Assembly (NCBI GenBank): GCA_021166725.1
Contig: JAJPES010000087.1
Location: forward strand, 1-45,323
DNA length: 45,323 nt
From: Burkholderiaceae bacterium
GTDB lineage: Bacteria; Pseudomonadota; Gammaproteobacteria; Burkholderiales; Burkholderiaceae_E
Direction: 5' to 3'
The stretch's first letter is position 1. Each line of letters starts with the position of its first letter. Of the stretch, positions 19,896-33,643 are shown piece after piece. Both the position numbers and the translations under genes were made by a program. The notes beneath the pieces were generated by a model. That model had not been told where the DNA came from. It saw only the letters and a list, made by a program, of their open reading frames with translations, and searched no databases.

Positions 19896-21377
19896 ATGCA
19901 CTACGTCCTCGCGCTCGACCAGGGAACGTCCAGTTCGCGCGCGATCGTCTTCGACGAACGTGGCACGATCCGCTCGATCGCCCAGCGCGAGTTCCGCCAG
20001 ATCTTTCCGCAGCCGGGGTGGGTCGAGCACGATCCGTTCGAGATCCGCGATACGCAGTTCACCACAGCACGCGAGGCGGTTGCGGCGGCAGCTATCGATC
20101 CGGCGGCCGTCGCCGCAGTGGGAATCGCCAACCAGCGCGAGACGACGCTCGTCTGGGAGCGCGCGAGCGGGCGTCCGATCCACAACGCGATCGTCTGGCA
20201 GGACCGGCGCACCGAGCCGATCTGCGAATCGATCCGCGCGCGCGGTCTCGCGCCGCGGGTCGCCGAGCACACCGGACTCGTCGTCGATGCGTATTTCTCG
20301 GCGAGCAAGATCGCCTGGCTGCTCGCGCACGTGCCGGGCGCGCGCGAGAAGGCTCGCCGTGGCGAGCTGGCCTTCGGCACGGTCGACAGCTGGCTCGTCT
20401 GGCAGCTCACGCGCGGCACGGTGCACGTCACCGACGTCACCAACGCCTCGCGCACGATGCTCTACGACATCCGGCGCGGCAGCTGGGACGACCAACTGCT
20501 CGACGCCTTCGAAATCCCGCGCTCGATGCTCCCCGCCGTGCAGCCTTCGAGTCACGTCCACGCGACGAGCGACGCCGACGCGATCGGCGGCGCCTGGCCG
20601 ATCGCCGGCATCGCCGGCGACCAGCAGGCGGCGCTGTTCGGGCAGGCGTGTTTCAGCGCGGGGATGGCGAAGAACACCTACGGCACCGGCTGCTTCCTGT
20701 TGATGCACACCGGCGAGCGCTTCGAGCCGTCGCGCAACGGCCTGGTCGCAACCGCGGCGGCACAAACCGACGCGGTGCGCCGCTACGCGTTCGAAGGCAG
20801 CGTCTTCGTCGGCGGTGCGGTCGTGCAATGGCTGCGCGACGGGCTGCGGGCGATCGAACGCTCCTCCGACGTCGAGGCGCTCGCCGCGTCGGTGCCCGAT
20901 TCCGGCGGCGTGATGTTCGTGCCGGCCTTCACCGGGCTGGGCGCGCCGTGGTGGAAGCCCGATGCGCGCGGGACGATCACCGGGCTGTCGCGCGGCACGA
21001 CGGTGGCGCACGTCGCTCGCGCGGCGCTCGATGCAATCGCTTTCCAGAGCGCTGCACTGCTCGACGCGATGGGTCGTGATGCGGGCGCGCCGATCACCGA
21101 GCTTCGCGTCGATGGCGGAGCCGCCGCGAACGATCTGCTGATGCAGTTCCAGGCCGATCTGCTCGGCATTCCGGTCGTGCGACCGGCGGTCACCGAGACG
21201 ACCGCGCTCGGCGCGGCGTATCTTGCGGGGCTCGCCACCGGCGTGTGGCGCGACACCGGCGAGCTTGCGCGGCACTGGCGCGTCGAGCGCACGTTCTCGC
21301 CGACGATGAGCCGCGACCGGGCCGCATCGCTGATGAACGACTGGGAGCACGCGGTGCGGCAGGCTACCGCCGCCTGA
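19896..21377 (+). CDS. glpK: Glycerol kinase
   Basis: A 493-residue FGGY-family kinase converting glycerol and ATP to glycerol-3-phosphate. It begins [20 protein letters not shown] (ATP-binding loop). Further signatures are [40 protein letters not shown] and [13 protein letters not shown]. The start at 19896 is preferred over an upstream ATG because it follows a GGGGAGG ribosome binding site and matches family N-termini. No glpF or glpD is adjacent. A hydroxy-acid dehydrogenase gene follows after 44 bp. Confidence 0.97.
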   Translation: MHYVLALDQGTSSSRAIVFDERGTIRSIAQREFRQIFPQPGWVEHDPFEIRDTQFTTAREAVAAAAIDPAAVAAVGIANQRETTLVWERASGRPIHNAIVWQDRRTEPICESIRARGLAPRVAEHTGLVVDAYFSASKIAWLLAHVPGAREKARRGELAFGTVDSWLVWQLTRGTVHVTDVTNASRTMLYDIRRGSWDDQLLDAFEIPRSMLPAVQPSSHVHATSDADAIGGAWPIAGIAGDQQAALFGQACFSAGMAKNTYGTGCFLLMHTGERFEPSRNGLVATAAAQTDAVRRYAFEGSVFVGGAVVQWLRDGLRAIERSSDVEALAASVPDSGGVMFVPAFTGLGAPWWKPDARGTITGLSRGTTVAHVARAALDAIAFQSAALLDAMGRDAGAPITELRVDGGAAANDLLMQFQADLLGIPVVRPAVTETTALGAAYLAGLATGVWRDTGELARHWRVERTFSPTMSRDRAASLMNDWEHAVRQATAA

Positions 21378-21421
21378 TCCATAATCGCTGCCGCCCGCCT
21401 CACTCCTGTCCACGCGCTGCC

Positions 21422-22576
21422 ATGCCCGTCATCACCTGCATCGAGGACCTTCGCCAGCTCGCTCGCCGACGCGTGCCGCGCATGTTCTACGACTACGCCG
21501 ATTCGGGCGCGTGGACCGAGACCACCTACCGCGAGAACGAGAGCGACTTCACGCGGATCAAGCTGCGCCAGCGCGTGGCCGTCGACATCGACAAGCGATC
21601 GCTGGTTAGCACGATGATCGGCCAGCCGGTGGCGATGCCGATTGCGCTCGCCCCGACCGGCCTCACCGGGATGCAGCACGCGGACGGCGAGATCCTGGCG
21701 GCGCGCGCTGCGGCGAAGGCGGGCGTGCCGTTCACGTTGTCGACGATGAGCATCTGCTCGATCGAGGACGTCGCCGAGAACAGCGACGCGCCGTTCTGGT
21801 TCCAGCTCTACGTGATGCGCGACCGCGAGTTCATCCATCGGCTGATCGATCGCGCGAAGGCGGCAGGCTGCAGCGCCCTGGTGCTCACGCTCGACCTGCA
21901 GGTGATGGGACAGCGCCACAAGGACATTCGCAACGGACTTACCGCGCCGCCGCGGATGACGTTCGCCAACATGGTCGATCTCGCGACCAAGCCTCGCTGG
22001 TGCATGAACATGCTGCGCACGCAGCGGCGCACCTTCCGCAACATCGCCGGACACGCCAAGGGAGTCGACGACCTGCGTGCGCTGTCGTCGTGGACGAACC
22101 AGCAGTTCGACCCCACCTTGTGCTGGGACGACGTGAAGTGGATCCGCGATCGCTGGGGCGGCAAGCTGATCCTCAAGGGCATCCTCGACGCCGCGGACGT
22201 CGAGCCGGCGATCGCCAGCGGCGCCGATGCGATCATCGTGTCGAACCACGGCGGACGTCAGCTCGACGGCGCGCTTTCGTCGATCCGCGCGCTGCCGGCG
22301 ATCGTCGACGCCGCAGGCGGGCGCACCGAAGTGCACTTCGACGGCGGCATCCGTTCCGGCCAGGACGTGCTCAAGGCGATTGCCTTGGGTGCGCGCGGCG
22401 TCTATGTCGGTCGCGCTTTCCTCTACGGCCTCGGCGCGATGGGCGAGGCCGGCGTCACGCTCGCGCTGGACATCCTGCGCAAGGAGCTGGACATCACGAT
22501 GGGTTTCTGCGGGCTGCGCGACATCAAGAAGGTCGACCGGAACATCCTCGTGCCGGGCACTTGTCCGCAGAGGTGA
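21422..22576 (+). CDS. FMN-dependent alpha-hydroxy-acid dehydrogenase (LldD-like)
   Basis: A 384-residue TIM-barrel flavoprotein of the L-lactate dehydrogenase, glycolate oxidase and mandelate dehydrogenase family. N-terminal RVPRMFYDYADSGAW and APTGLTGMQHADGE bind FMN. FWFQLYVMRDREF, VLTLDLQVMGQRHKDIRNG and the catalytic SNHGGRQLDG follow, then VHFDGGIRSGQDVLKAIALG. Length and motifs fit L-lactate dehydrogenase best, but related 2-hydroxy acids are possible. It is probably co-transcribed with glpK. Confidence 0.93.
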   Translation: MPVITCIEDLRQLARRRVPRMFYDYADSGAWTETTYRENESDFTRIKLRQRVAVDIDKRSLVSTMIGQPVAMPIALAPTGLTGMQHADGEILAARAAAKAGVPFTLSTMSICSIEDVAENSDAPFWFQLYVMRDREFIHRLIDRAKAAGCSALVLTLDLQVMGQRHKDIRNGLTAPPRMTFANMVDLATKPRWCMNMLRTQRRTFRNIAGHAKGVDDLRALSSWTNQQFDPTLCWDDVKWIRDRWGGKLILKGILDAADVEPAIASGADAIIVSNHGGRQLDGALSSIRALPAIVDAAGGRTEVHFDGGIRSGQDVLKAIALGARGVYVGRAFLYGLGAMGEAGVTLALDILRKELDITMGFCGLRDIKKVDRNILVPGTCPQR

Positions 22577-22748
22577 AGGCCGAAAGGTGAAGGGGATTAC
22601 CGTCGCGCGGCGCGGTTCATCGCCGAGTGGGACGGCGGCTACGCCTCGTGGCTGCCGCGGGTGGCGGCGGGAAGTCTGCCGGCCGATCGGCGCGCCCGGT
22701 GGCGGGCTGTGGCGGCGGGAATAGAATAGGCCTCACACGGAGGCCGCC

Positions 22749-23480
22749 ATGACACCCCGCGACTACGCCATCGCAGCGGAGAACGCGGAACTCCTGCCGG
22801 GCAGCGACGAACGATTCAACGGCTACGGTGTGATGGGCCTGCCCTTCGCGTCGGGCCACATCCTCGGGCTGCGCCGCTTCCCCGCATCGTCCGTCGGGCC
22901 GGGCTACAGTTCGGTCTGGCATCGCGACCCGGCCGGCGCATGGACGTTCTACGCCGACGTACCGCCGATGCAAGCCTGCACGCGTTACTTCGGCGCGGAC
23001 GTCGAAGAGGCGAACATCACCGAGATCGCGATCGACTGGCCGGCGCCCTATCGTCTGCACGTCAGCATCCCGGGGCTGCTCGAGTGGGACGCGCGGATGC
23101 AGCCATCGCTGAGGTCGCGCGCGATGAACGCCGCGGGCAGCGTGCTGCCGGACGCGCTCTGGCGCAACGACGCCGTGCTGTCGATCATGGGCGCGATCGC
23201 TTCGCGGACGCTGGGCGCCGGACGCCTCGCGTTACGCGGCAAGGCGTCGAACGGGCAGTGGTTCGTCGCCAACCCGCGGACGATCTTCCCGATCGTCGAG
23301 AGCACCGCGATGCTGCGCGGCGAGTCGTTCGGTCCGCTCGGACCGGTCGCACCACAGGCGCGGCTCGGCGATTTCTGGATCCCGAATCGAGGTCTGCTCG
23401 CGGTCGGCCGGGCGTACTTCGAGCCGCTCGACGAGCGGCGCCATCGTGCGGTAGCGAGCCGCTCGCCGGACGGCGGCTGA
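22749..23480 (+). CDS. Conserved hypothetical protein
   Basis: A 243-residue protein that I do not assign to a named family. It has no signal peptide and no clear membrane helix. Notable strings are RFNGYGVMGLPFASGHILGL, FPASSVGPGYSSVWHRDP and ARLGDFWIPNRGLLAVG near the end. The regular aromatic and glycine-rich strand pattern suggests a beta-rich soluble protein. A GGAG site lies just upstream of the ATG. It follows the lldD-like gene after 172 bp and may be separately transcribed. It is convergent with the SIMPL gene. Confidence 0.75.
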   Translation: MTPRDYAIAAENAELLPGSDERFNGYGVMGLPFASGHILGLRRFPASSVGPGYSSVWHRDPAGAWTFYADVPPMQACTRYFGADVEEANITEIAIDWPAPYRLHVSIPGLLEWDARMQPSLRSRAMNAAGSVLPDALWRNDAVLSIMGAIASRTLGAGRLALRGKASNGQWFVANPRTIFPIVESTAMLRGESFGPLGPVAPQARLGDFWIPNRGLLAVGRAYFEPLDERRHRAVASRSPDGG

Positions 23481-23520
23481 GGGCGCCCCGGTCAGCGGTG
23501 GCCGCGAGCGCGTAAAGCGG

Positions 23521-24249
23521 TCACTGCGTCAACGCCACGCTCCCGCTCACCGTCGTCGTCACGGTGCTTCGTCCCTCGGCGCCGGGCAGCGGGACCGCTT
23601 CGTCCGCCGCGCTGGCGCGCGACATCATCATCTTCGGCACCGGCTCCGGGCCGATCGGTCCCGACCCGGCGATCGAGATTTCGCGCACTTCGTAGCCGCG
23701 AAAGCCGAGCGCGCGTGCGGCCGCGTCGGCCTTCGCGTGGAACGCCTGCACCGCCTGGCCGATCAGTTCCTGCTCGACCGCCAGTCGCGCTTCGCGGCTG
23801 AGCAGGTAGGTCACCGACTGCACGTTCAGCGTCGTGGCGAGCTCGCCCACGAGCGCATTGAAGGACTCGGACGGCTTGCCCGTCACCTGCAGCGCGCCGC
23901 GCGTTCGCCAGCCGACGATGCGACTCTGCTGCCAGACCGGATCGGTGCGGTATCCCGCGCTTTGCACCTCGATCTCGGGGTTGCCTTTGAGGCGTTCGAG
24001 CACCGGCGCGAGGAGCCGGCTTACCTGCGCCTGTCCCGCGGCCGGTTCCGGCGATTCGCGTTCGGCATACAGCGTCGCGACGACCCGGTCCTGCACGACC
24101 TCGCGCCACGCGGAGGCGTCGAGGTGCACCCGGGGCCTGAGGTCGACCGGGTGGCCGTGGAAGGCGTCGGCTGCCTGTGCGAGGGCCGGTGCGCCGGGGA
24201 CGGCGCCAAGCGCGACCATCGATAGCGCGAAGACGAGCGACGACCTCAC
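23521..24249 (-). CDS. SIMPL (DUF541) domain periplasmic protein
   Basis: A 242-residue protein with a signal peptide (cleavage likely after ALAQA, about residue 26) followed by a SIMPL/DUF541 domain. Matching features are RVVATLYAERESPEPAAG, VQSAGYRTDPVW, VGWRTRGALQVTG, LSREARLAVEQELIGQAVQ and ADAAARALGFRGYEVREIS. The function of SIMPL proteins is poorly known; some respond to envelope or oxidative stress. The GTG start overlaps the upstream stop (GTGA), so it is translated with the preceding gene. Its third-to-last segment (KMMMSRASAADEAVP) fits family C-termini. Confidence 0.88.
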   Translation of the reverse strand: MRSSLVFALSMVALGAVPGAPALAQAADAFHGHPVDLRPRVHLDASAWREVVQDRVVATLYAERESPEPAAGQAQVSRLLAPVLERLKGNPEIEVQSAGYRTDPVWQQSRIVGWRTRGALQVTGKPSESFNALVGELATTLNVQSVTYLLSREARLAVEQELIGQAVQAFHAKADAAARALGFRGYEVREISIAGSGPIGPEPVPKMMMSRASAADEAVPLPGAEGRSTVTTTVSGSVALTQ

Positions 24250-25123
24250 CGCATTCCTCCCGGAGGCACGCTGCCTGGCGTGACGACCGCGGGCTCGGGC
24301 ACCGTCGGCGGCGCACTCGGCACCGCGGGTTGCAGCGTGTACGAGGGTGGCTGCGGTGCCTGCATCACCGGAGTCGACGGGGGCGTGATCTGCAGCGATC
24401 CCGGTGACGGCGCGTTGGCGGCCGATTGCGCCGACGGCGCCGGTACAGGCGCAGTGGACGCCGCGGGAGCGGCGCGACCCGGAACGATGGGCTGAACCGG
24501 CGTGAAAGTGGGTCCGCCAACGCTACCGACGGGCGCAGTCGCTGCTGGCGCAGGAGCCGGCGCCGGTGCTGCCGACGTTGCGCCGGGGACGACGACCGGC
24601 GGCGTGGGCGGCGATGGCGGCACTACCGTCGTCATGGCGGGGGGTGACGAGGGGGAGGCCGGCGGCGCGGAAGCGGCGGGCGGAGCGGCGGTCGGAGCGG
24701 CGGTCGGAGCGGCGGTCGTTGCCTGCGGCGCCGGTTCGCGAATGATCAGTTCGCGATACAGGCCGCCTCCTTCCACGCTACCCGTCACCTTGCCTGCGCC
24801 TTCGATGCGCAGCCGGCACGCCTCGCGCTGCTCGGGCGGCAGCGGTGCGCATCGGGCCAGTGCGTTCCTGCGGAAGTTCTCGTCCGGGCCCTCGACCAGC
24901 TTGCCCTGGCGCGCCGCCTGCGCGGCCGCGCCGGCTTCGCGCAGGCAGGTCTTCAGGTCCTCGCCGGTGCGACCGTCCAGGCAGGCGGTGCGGTCGGCGA
25001 GGTACTTCTCGTGAATGCTGGCATCGCTCGACGACTGCGCGGCGACCGGCGACGCGACGGTCGCCAGCAGGCCGGCGAGCCCGGCAACGAGCGCCGCAGC
25101 GGCGAGCGAGGATGCGAATGCTT

Positions 25124-25127
<4 letters not shown>
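24246..25127 (-). CDS. Secreted Cys-paired, Pro/Ala-rich hypothetical protein
   Basis: A 293-residue protein with a clear signal peptide (cleavage likely after PVAAQ, about residue 30). The next 100 residues hold two regular Cys pairs, CLDGRTGEDLKTC and CAPLPPEQREAC, then GKVTGSVEGGGLYRELIIRE. The remaining 160 residues are almost all Pro, Ala, Ser, Thr and Val, like a wall- or periplasm-spanning linker, and may not fold. I know this pattern only as hypothetical proteins. The start at 25127 has a GGAGGA site. It overlaps the helicase gene (ATGA) on one side and the SIMPL gene (GTGA) on the other. Confidence 0.8.
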
Positions 25128-29557
<4,430 letters not shown>

Positions 29558-29704
29558 CGCGCTATCTTGACCGAACAGCGCGCGTAGCCTCGGTGCGCGC
29601 ACCGTGCGGCTGCATTCGTTGTCGCCCGGGCCGATCTCGATCCGGCCGGCGGCGACAAGCGGCTGCAGGTTGCGCGCGAGCGTGGGATGATCGAGGAACT
29701 CTCG

Positions 29705-30325
29705 ATGCGAAACCCGTTCGCCGATCCCACCGAGCATCACGAAATGAACGACGCCATTTCCAGCGACCGGACGAACGCCGCGGCGAGCGCCGAGGAAACG
29801 CTCGAGCGCTGGCGCGCCGAGGAGGCGCAGGTCCGCGCAAAGGTCCGTGCGATCGGCGTATCGCGTCCCGAGCAGGTCGCCGGCCTCACTGGCATGCAGA
29901 TGTTCGAGGCGATGTTCGAGGGTCGACTGCCGTGGGCGCCGATCGGCGACACGCTCGATTTCGTGCCGGTCCACATCGAGCCCGGCTACGCGGTGTTCCA
30001 GGGCGCCCCGAAGTTCGCGCACTACAACCCGCTCGGCACGGTACACGGCGGCTGGTTCGCCACGTTGCTCGATTCGGCGGTCGCCTGCGCCGTGCACTCG
30101 ACGCTGCCGGTCGGCAAGGCCTACACGACGATCGAACTGAAGACGAACATCGTGCGCGCGCTCACCGAACAGGTGCCGCTGGTGCGCGCCGAGGGGCGCG
30201 TCGTGCATGGCGGCAACCAGGTCGCCACCGCCGAAGGCCGGCTCTTCGGCCCCGACGGGCGCCTCTATGCGCACGCGTCGACAACGTGCCTGGTGTTCGA
30301 TGCTAGGCCGCCGAAGGCGCGTTGA
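29705..30325 (+). CDS. PaaI-type hotdog thioesterase
   Basis: A 206-residue protein with a hotdog-fold domain of the PaaI/4HBT type in its C-terminal two thirds. Signatures are YNPLGTVHGGWFATLLDSAV, which carries the HGG-x8-D catalytic motif, and YTTIELKTNIVRAL. It would hydrolyse acyl- or aryl-CoA thioesters; the substrate is unknown. The ATG at 29705 is preferred over that at 29687 because GAGGAA lies seven bases upstream. Its first 50 residues form a charged helix before the domain. It is divergent from lhr and convergent with ychF. Confidence 0.86.
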   Translation: MRNPFADPTEHHEMNDAISSDRTNAAASAEETLERWRAEEAQVRAKVRAIGVSRPEQVAGLTGMQMFEAMFEGRLPWAPIGDTLDFVPVHIEPGYAVFQGAPKFAHYNPLGTVHGGWFATLLDSAVACAVHSTLPVGKAYTTIELKTNIVRALTEQVPLVRAEGRVVHGGNQVATAEGRLFGPDGRLYAHASTTCLVFDARPPKAR

Positions 30326-30348
30326 ACTCCACGACGGCCAGGAACGGG

Positions 30349-30369
30349 CTGCGGCAGCGCATGCCGCAG
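30349..30369. terminator. Hairpin between thioesterase and ychF ends
   Basis: CTGCGGC and GCCGCAG pair as a 7-bp stem around AGCGCAT. It sits between two convergent stop codons and could end both transcripts, but there is no T-run. Confidence 0.35.
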
Positions 30370-30385
30370 TGCCGGAAGAGCGGCC

Positions 30386-31480
30386 TCAGACGTTGAACCG
30401 GAAGTGCATGACGTCGCCGTCGCGCACGACGTATTCCTTGCCTTCGAGCCGCATCTTCCCTTTCTCCCTGGCCCCCGCCTCGCCGCCGCAGGCGACGAAG
30501 TCGTCGTAGGCGATCGTCTCGGCGCGGATGAAGCCGCGCTCGAAGTCGGTGTGGATCACCGCTGCCGCCTGCGGCGCCGTCGCGCCGACGCGTACCGTCC
30601 ATGCGCGTACTTCCTTCACTCCTGCGGTGAAGTAGGTCTGCAGCCCGAGCAGCGTGAACGCGGCGCGGATCACCCGGTCGAGCCCCGGTTCGCTCATCCC
30701 CATGTCGGCCAGGAAGACTCCCTTGTCCTCGTCGGGCAGGTCGGCGATCTCCGCCTCGATCGATGCGCACACCGGCACGACGATCGAGCCCTCGGCGTCG
30801 GCCCGCTCGCGCACCGCATCGAGGTATGCGTTGTTCTCGAAACCGTCCTCGCGCACGTTCGCCACGTACATCGTCGGCTTGGCGGTGAGCAGGAACAGCG
30901 GCCGGAGCAGCGCTTTCTCCTCCTCGTAGAGGTCCAGCGAGCGCACCGGTTGCGCCTGGTCGAGTGCCTCGCGGCATTTCTCGAGCACCGCGACGAGGCG
31001 CGCGGCTTCCTTGTCGCCGCCGGAGCGCGCGACCTTCGAGTAGCGCGCGAGCGCCTTGTCGACGCTCGCCAGGTCGGCGAGCGCCAGTTCCGTGTCGATG
31101 ACTTCGATGTCGTGCAGCGGGTCGATGCGCCCGCTGACGTGCACGACGTTCGGATCGTCGAAACAGCGCACGACGTGCGCGATCGCGTCCGTTTCGCGGA
31201 TGTGCGCGAGAAACTGATTGCCCAGGCCCTCGCCCCTGGAGGCGCCTTCGACGAGACCGGCAATGTCGACGAACTCCATGACCGCGGGCACGGTTCGCTG
31301 CGGCATGACGATTCCGGAGAGCACGGCAAGACGCGGATCGGGTACCTCGACGATGCCGACGTTCGGCTCGATCGTGCAGAACGGGTAGTTCTCGGCGGCG
31401 ATGCCGGCCTTGGTCAGTGCGTTGAAGAGCGTGGACTTGCCGACGTTCGGCAGGCCGACGATGCCGCAGCGAAGGCTCAT
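30386..31480 (-). CDS. ychF: Redox-regulated ATPase YchF (OLA1 family)
   Basis: A 364-residue Obg-related P-loop protein that prefers ATP and binds ribosomes; it is involved in translation and stress responses. The P-loop is [18 protein letters not shown], followed by [28 protein letters not shown] and a C-terminal TGS domain. The TGS domain contains [18 protein letters not shown] and ends in VMHFRFNV. Length matches E. coli YchF (363). In many betaproteobacteria it lies next to pth; here about 2.7 kb with four genes intervenes. Confidence 0.97.
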   Translation of the reverse strand: MSLRCGIVGLPNVGKSTLFNALTKAGIAAENYPFCTIEPNVGIVEVPDPRLAVLSGIVMPQRTVPAVMEFVDIAGLVEGASRGEGLGNQFLAHIRETDAIAHVVRCFDDPNVVHVSGRIDPLHDIEVIDTELALADLASVDKALARYSKVARSGGDKEAARLVAVLEKCREALDQAQPVRSLDLYEEEKALLRPLFLLTAKPTMYVANVREDGFENNAYLDAVRERADAEGSIVVPVCASIEAEIADLPDEDKGVFLADMGMSEPGLDRVIRAAFTLLGLQTYFTAGVKEVRAWTVRVGATAPQAAAVIHTDFERGFIRAETIAYDDFVACGGEAGAREKGKMRLEGKEYVVRDGDVMHFRFNV

Positions 31481-31672
31481 GCGGAAATCCTCGAGGTGTC
31501 GGGAGGGCGCGTGGAGAGGTCGTTTCGACGCGCGTAGCGCGGTTCGGAGCCGCGCGCAGGATTGCGGAAGGTACGGCGCCGCAACGATGTCGCGCCGCCA
31601 CCGTCGATTCTAACCGGCGCGCACCCGGGCCCGATTTGCATTGGCGCCGGCGACTGCCTACGCTGTCCGCCC

Positions 31673-32686
31673 ATGCCTGCCACGCTCGACGGAAAGCTCG
31701 TCGTCGCGATCTCCTCGCGCGCCGTCTTCGATTTCGAGGAGGAGAACCTCGTCTTCGAGCGCGACGACGATGCCGCCTACATGGCGCTGCAGCGCGACCG
31801 GCTCGACCTCAGTGCGCCGCCCGGCGTGGCCGGCGCCCTGGTACGAAAGCTCCTTCGCTTCGACCCGCCAGAGCGGCTCGAATCGCAGCGACGCATCGAA
31901 GTGGTCGTCGTCTCGCGCAACGATCCGGTCAGCGGACTGCGCGTGTTCCGCTCGGCGCGCAACGCGGGCCTGCGACTGGAGCGCGGCGTCTTCACGCGCG
32001 GGCGCGCGCCTTGGCGCTACCTGGCGCCTTTGAAGGCGAACCTCTTCCTGTCGGCCAACGAAGACGACGTCGCCGCTGCACTCGCCGTCGGCATCCCCGC
32101 CGCGCGCGTGTTCCCGCGTTCGGTGCTCGCGTCCGAATCGCACCCGGACGAGATCCGCATCGCCTTCGACGGCGACGCCGTGCTGTTCTCCGACGAGTCG
32201 GAGCGCGTCTTCCGCCAGGCGGGAATCGACGCGTTTCACCGGCACGAAACCGAGCACGCGACGCTGCCGCTGCCGCCGGGGCCGTTCAAGCCGCTGCTCG
32301 AGGCGCTGCATCGACTGCAGCGCGAGGACGCGCCGGCCGAAAGCGAAGCGGGCGCGGCCTGGGCGGAGGCTGCCGGGCCGCACGCCGCGGCGCCGGCGGC
32401 CGCCTCGCCGAGTGCCGCATCGCCCGCCGTGCGCGCGCCCGTGCGCATCCGCACCGCGCTCGTCACTGCGCGCAGCGCTCCGGCGCACGAGCGCGCTATT
32501 CGCACGCTGATGCACTGGGGCATCGAAGTCGACGAGGCGATGTTTCTCGGCGGGCTCGAGAAAGGCCCTTTCCTGCACGAATTCGAGCCCGATTTCTTCT
32601 TCGACGACCAGACCGGCCACTGTGAATCGGCCGCGCGCTTCGGGCCCGCCGGTCATGTGCCGGCGGGCATCGCCAACGAGCGATGA
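31673..32686 (+). CDS. Cytosolic 5'-nucleotidase family protein
   Basis: A 337-residue protein of the bacterial 5'-nucleotidase family related to eukaryotic cN-I (Pfam 5_nucleotid, PF06189). Matching strings are LVVAISSRAVFDFEEEN, VVSRNDPVSGLRVFRSARN, SANEDDVAAALAVGIPAA, the Asp motif IAFDGDAVLFSDESERVF, ALVTARSAPAHERAIRTL and MFLGGLEKGPFLHEFEPDFF. It would dephosphorylate nucleoside monophosphates in the cytosol. An Ala/Pro-rich insert of about 40 residues (roughly residues 222-262) interrupts the domain. The stop overlaps the leuD start (ATGA), an unusual partnership. Confidence 0.86.
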   Translation: MPATLDGKLVVAISSRAVFDFEEENLVFERDDDAAYMALQRDRLDLSAPPGVAGALVRKLLRFDPPERLESQRRIEVVVVSRNDPVSGLRVFRSARNAGLRLERGVFTRGRAPWRYLAPLKANLFLSANEDDVAAALAVGIPAARVFPRSVLASESHPDEIRIAFDGDAVLFSDESERVFRQAGIDAFHRHETEHATLPLPPGPFKPLLEALHRLQREDAPAESEAGAAWAEAAGPHAAAPAAASPSAASPAVRAPVRIRTALVTARSAPAHERAIRTLMHWGIEVDEAMFLGGLEKGPFLHEFEPDFFFDDQTGHCESAARFGPAGHVPAGIANER

Positions 32687-33336
32687 AGCCGCCGCCCTTC
32701 GTCACGCATCGCGGAATCGTCGCGCCGCTCGACGCAGCGAACGTCGACACCGATGCGATCTTCCCGAAGCAGTACGGCCGCTCGATCGCATCGAGAGGCT
32801 TCGGTCCGGTGCTGTTCGACAACTGGCGCTATCTCGACCCCGGCGATCTCGACAGCGACCACGCGAAGCGGCGCGAGAATCCCGACTTCGTCCTGAACCG
32901 GGAGCCGTGGCGACGCGCGACCGTATTGCTCGCGCGCGCGAACTTCGGCTGCGGTTCGAGTCGCGAGCACGCTGTATGGGCCCTGCGCGACTTCGGCTTT
33001 CGCGCGATCGTCGCACCGTCGTTCGCCTCCATCTTCGCCGGCAACGCGATCGCCAACGGCCTGTTGACGATCGCTTTGCCGGCCGAAGACGTGGATGCGT
33101 TGTTCGAGTGGACGCGCGCACAGCGCGTGCCCGAGATGGAAATCGACCTTCCGCACCAGCGCCTGCACGCCCGCGGACGCGAGTGGCGCTTCGGCATCGC
33201 GCCGCGCGCGAAACAGTCGCTGCTGTGCGGGTGGGACGAGATCCAGCGTACGCTGCAGCGAAGCGAAGAGATCCGCGCCTTCGAGGCGAGGCGCCTGGCC
33301 GGGCAGCCCTGGCTGCGAGTCGCTCCGAAGACATAG
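32683..33336 (+). CDS. leuD: 3-isopropylmalate dehydratase small subunit
   Basis: A 217-residue small subunit of isopropylmalate isomerase in leucine synthesis. The N-terminus GIVAPLDAANVDTDAIFPKQ and the swivel-domain signature FGCGSSREHAVWAL are diagnostic, as is FASIFAGNAIANGLLTI. The partner leuC, normally adjacent, is not in the window. Either this organism has split the pair or this is a second leuD. It is translationally coupled to the 5'-nucleotidase gene. Confidence 0.94.
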   Translation: MKPPPFVTHRGIVAPLDAANVDTDAIFPKQYGRSIASRGFGPVLFDNWRYLDPGDLDSDHAKRRENPDFVLNREPWRRATVLLARANFGCGSSREHAVWALRDFGFRAIVAPSFASIFAGNAIANGLLTIALPAEDVDALFEWTRAQRVPEMEIDLPHQRLHARGREWRFGIAPRAKQSLLCGWDEIQRTLQRSEEIRAFEARRLAGQPWLRVAPKT

Positions 33337-33405
33337 CACAGCCGGTCTCGATCGGCTGTCTGCCTTCCGCCGACGATCGCAGGTGCGATAGCAACCGCCG
33401 CATCG

Positions 33406-33642
33406 ATGTCATGGAGGCGCAGGCGCGCCGGCGGCGACACGGAGAGCCGCGGGGGCATTGCTGATCGGTTCTGGGCACCCCTGGCCGTCGTTGTGAAGCT
33501 GCAGGACAAGGTCGGCCGCCAGGCAGGCGCAGCCAAGGGTCGGCAATCGAGAATCGAGGACCTTGCGGCGCGCGTCATTCGTCTCGAGGCTCGGATGGAG
33601 ATGGTGCTGCACGCCGTGATGCGGCGGCTACCGGGCGGCTGA
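33406..33642 (+). CDS. Possible small protein
   Basis: A 78-codon frame with no recognised family. The first 20 codons are Arg/Gly-rich, and the start is doubtful. From DRFWAPLAVVVKLQDKVG onwards the composition is protein-like. The segment IEDLAARVIRLEARMEMVLH has heptad spacing for a short coiled coil. It ends one base from the convergent SET-domain gene. A later GTG near 33490 could be the start. The rest of the 307-bp gap between leuD and the SET gene shows nothing else. Confidence 0.35.
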   Translation: MSWRRRRAGGDTESRGGIADRFWAPLAVVVKLQDKVGRQAGAAKGRQSRIEDLAARVIRLEARMEMVLHAVMRRLPGG

Positions 33643-33643
33643 A

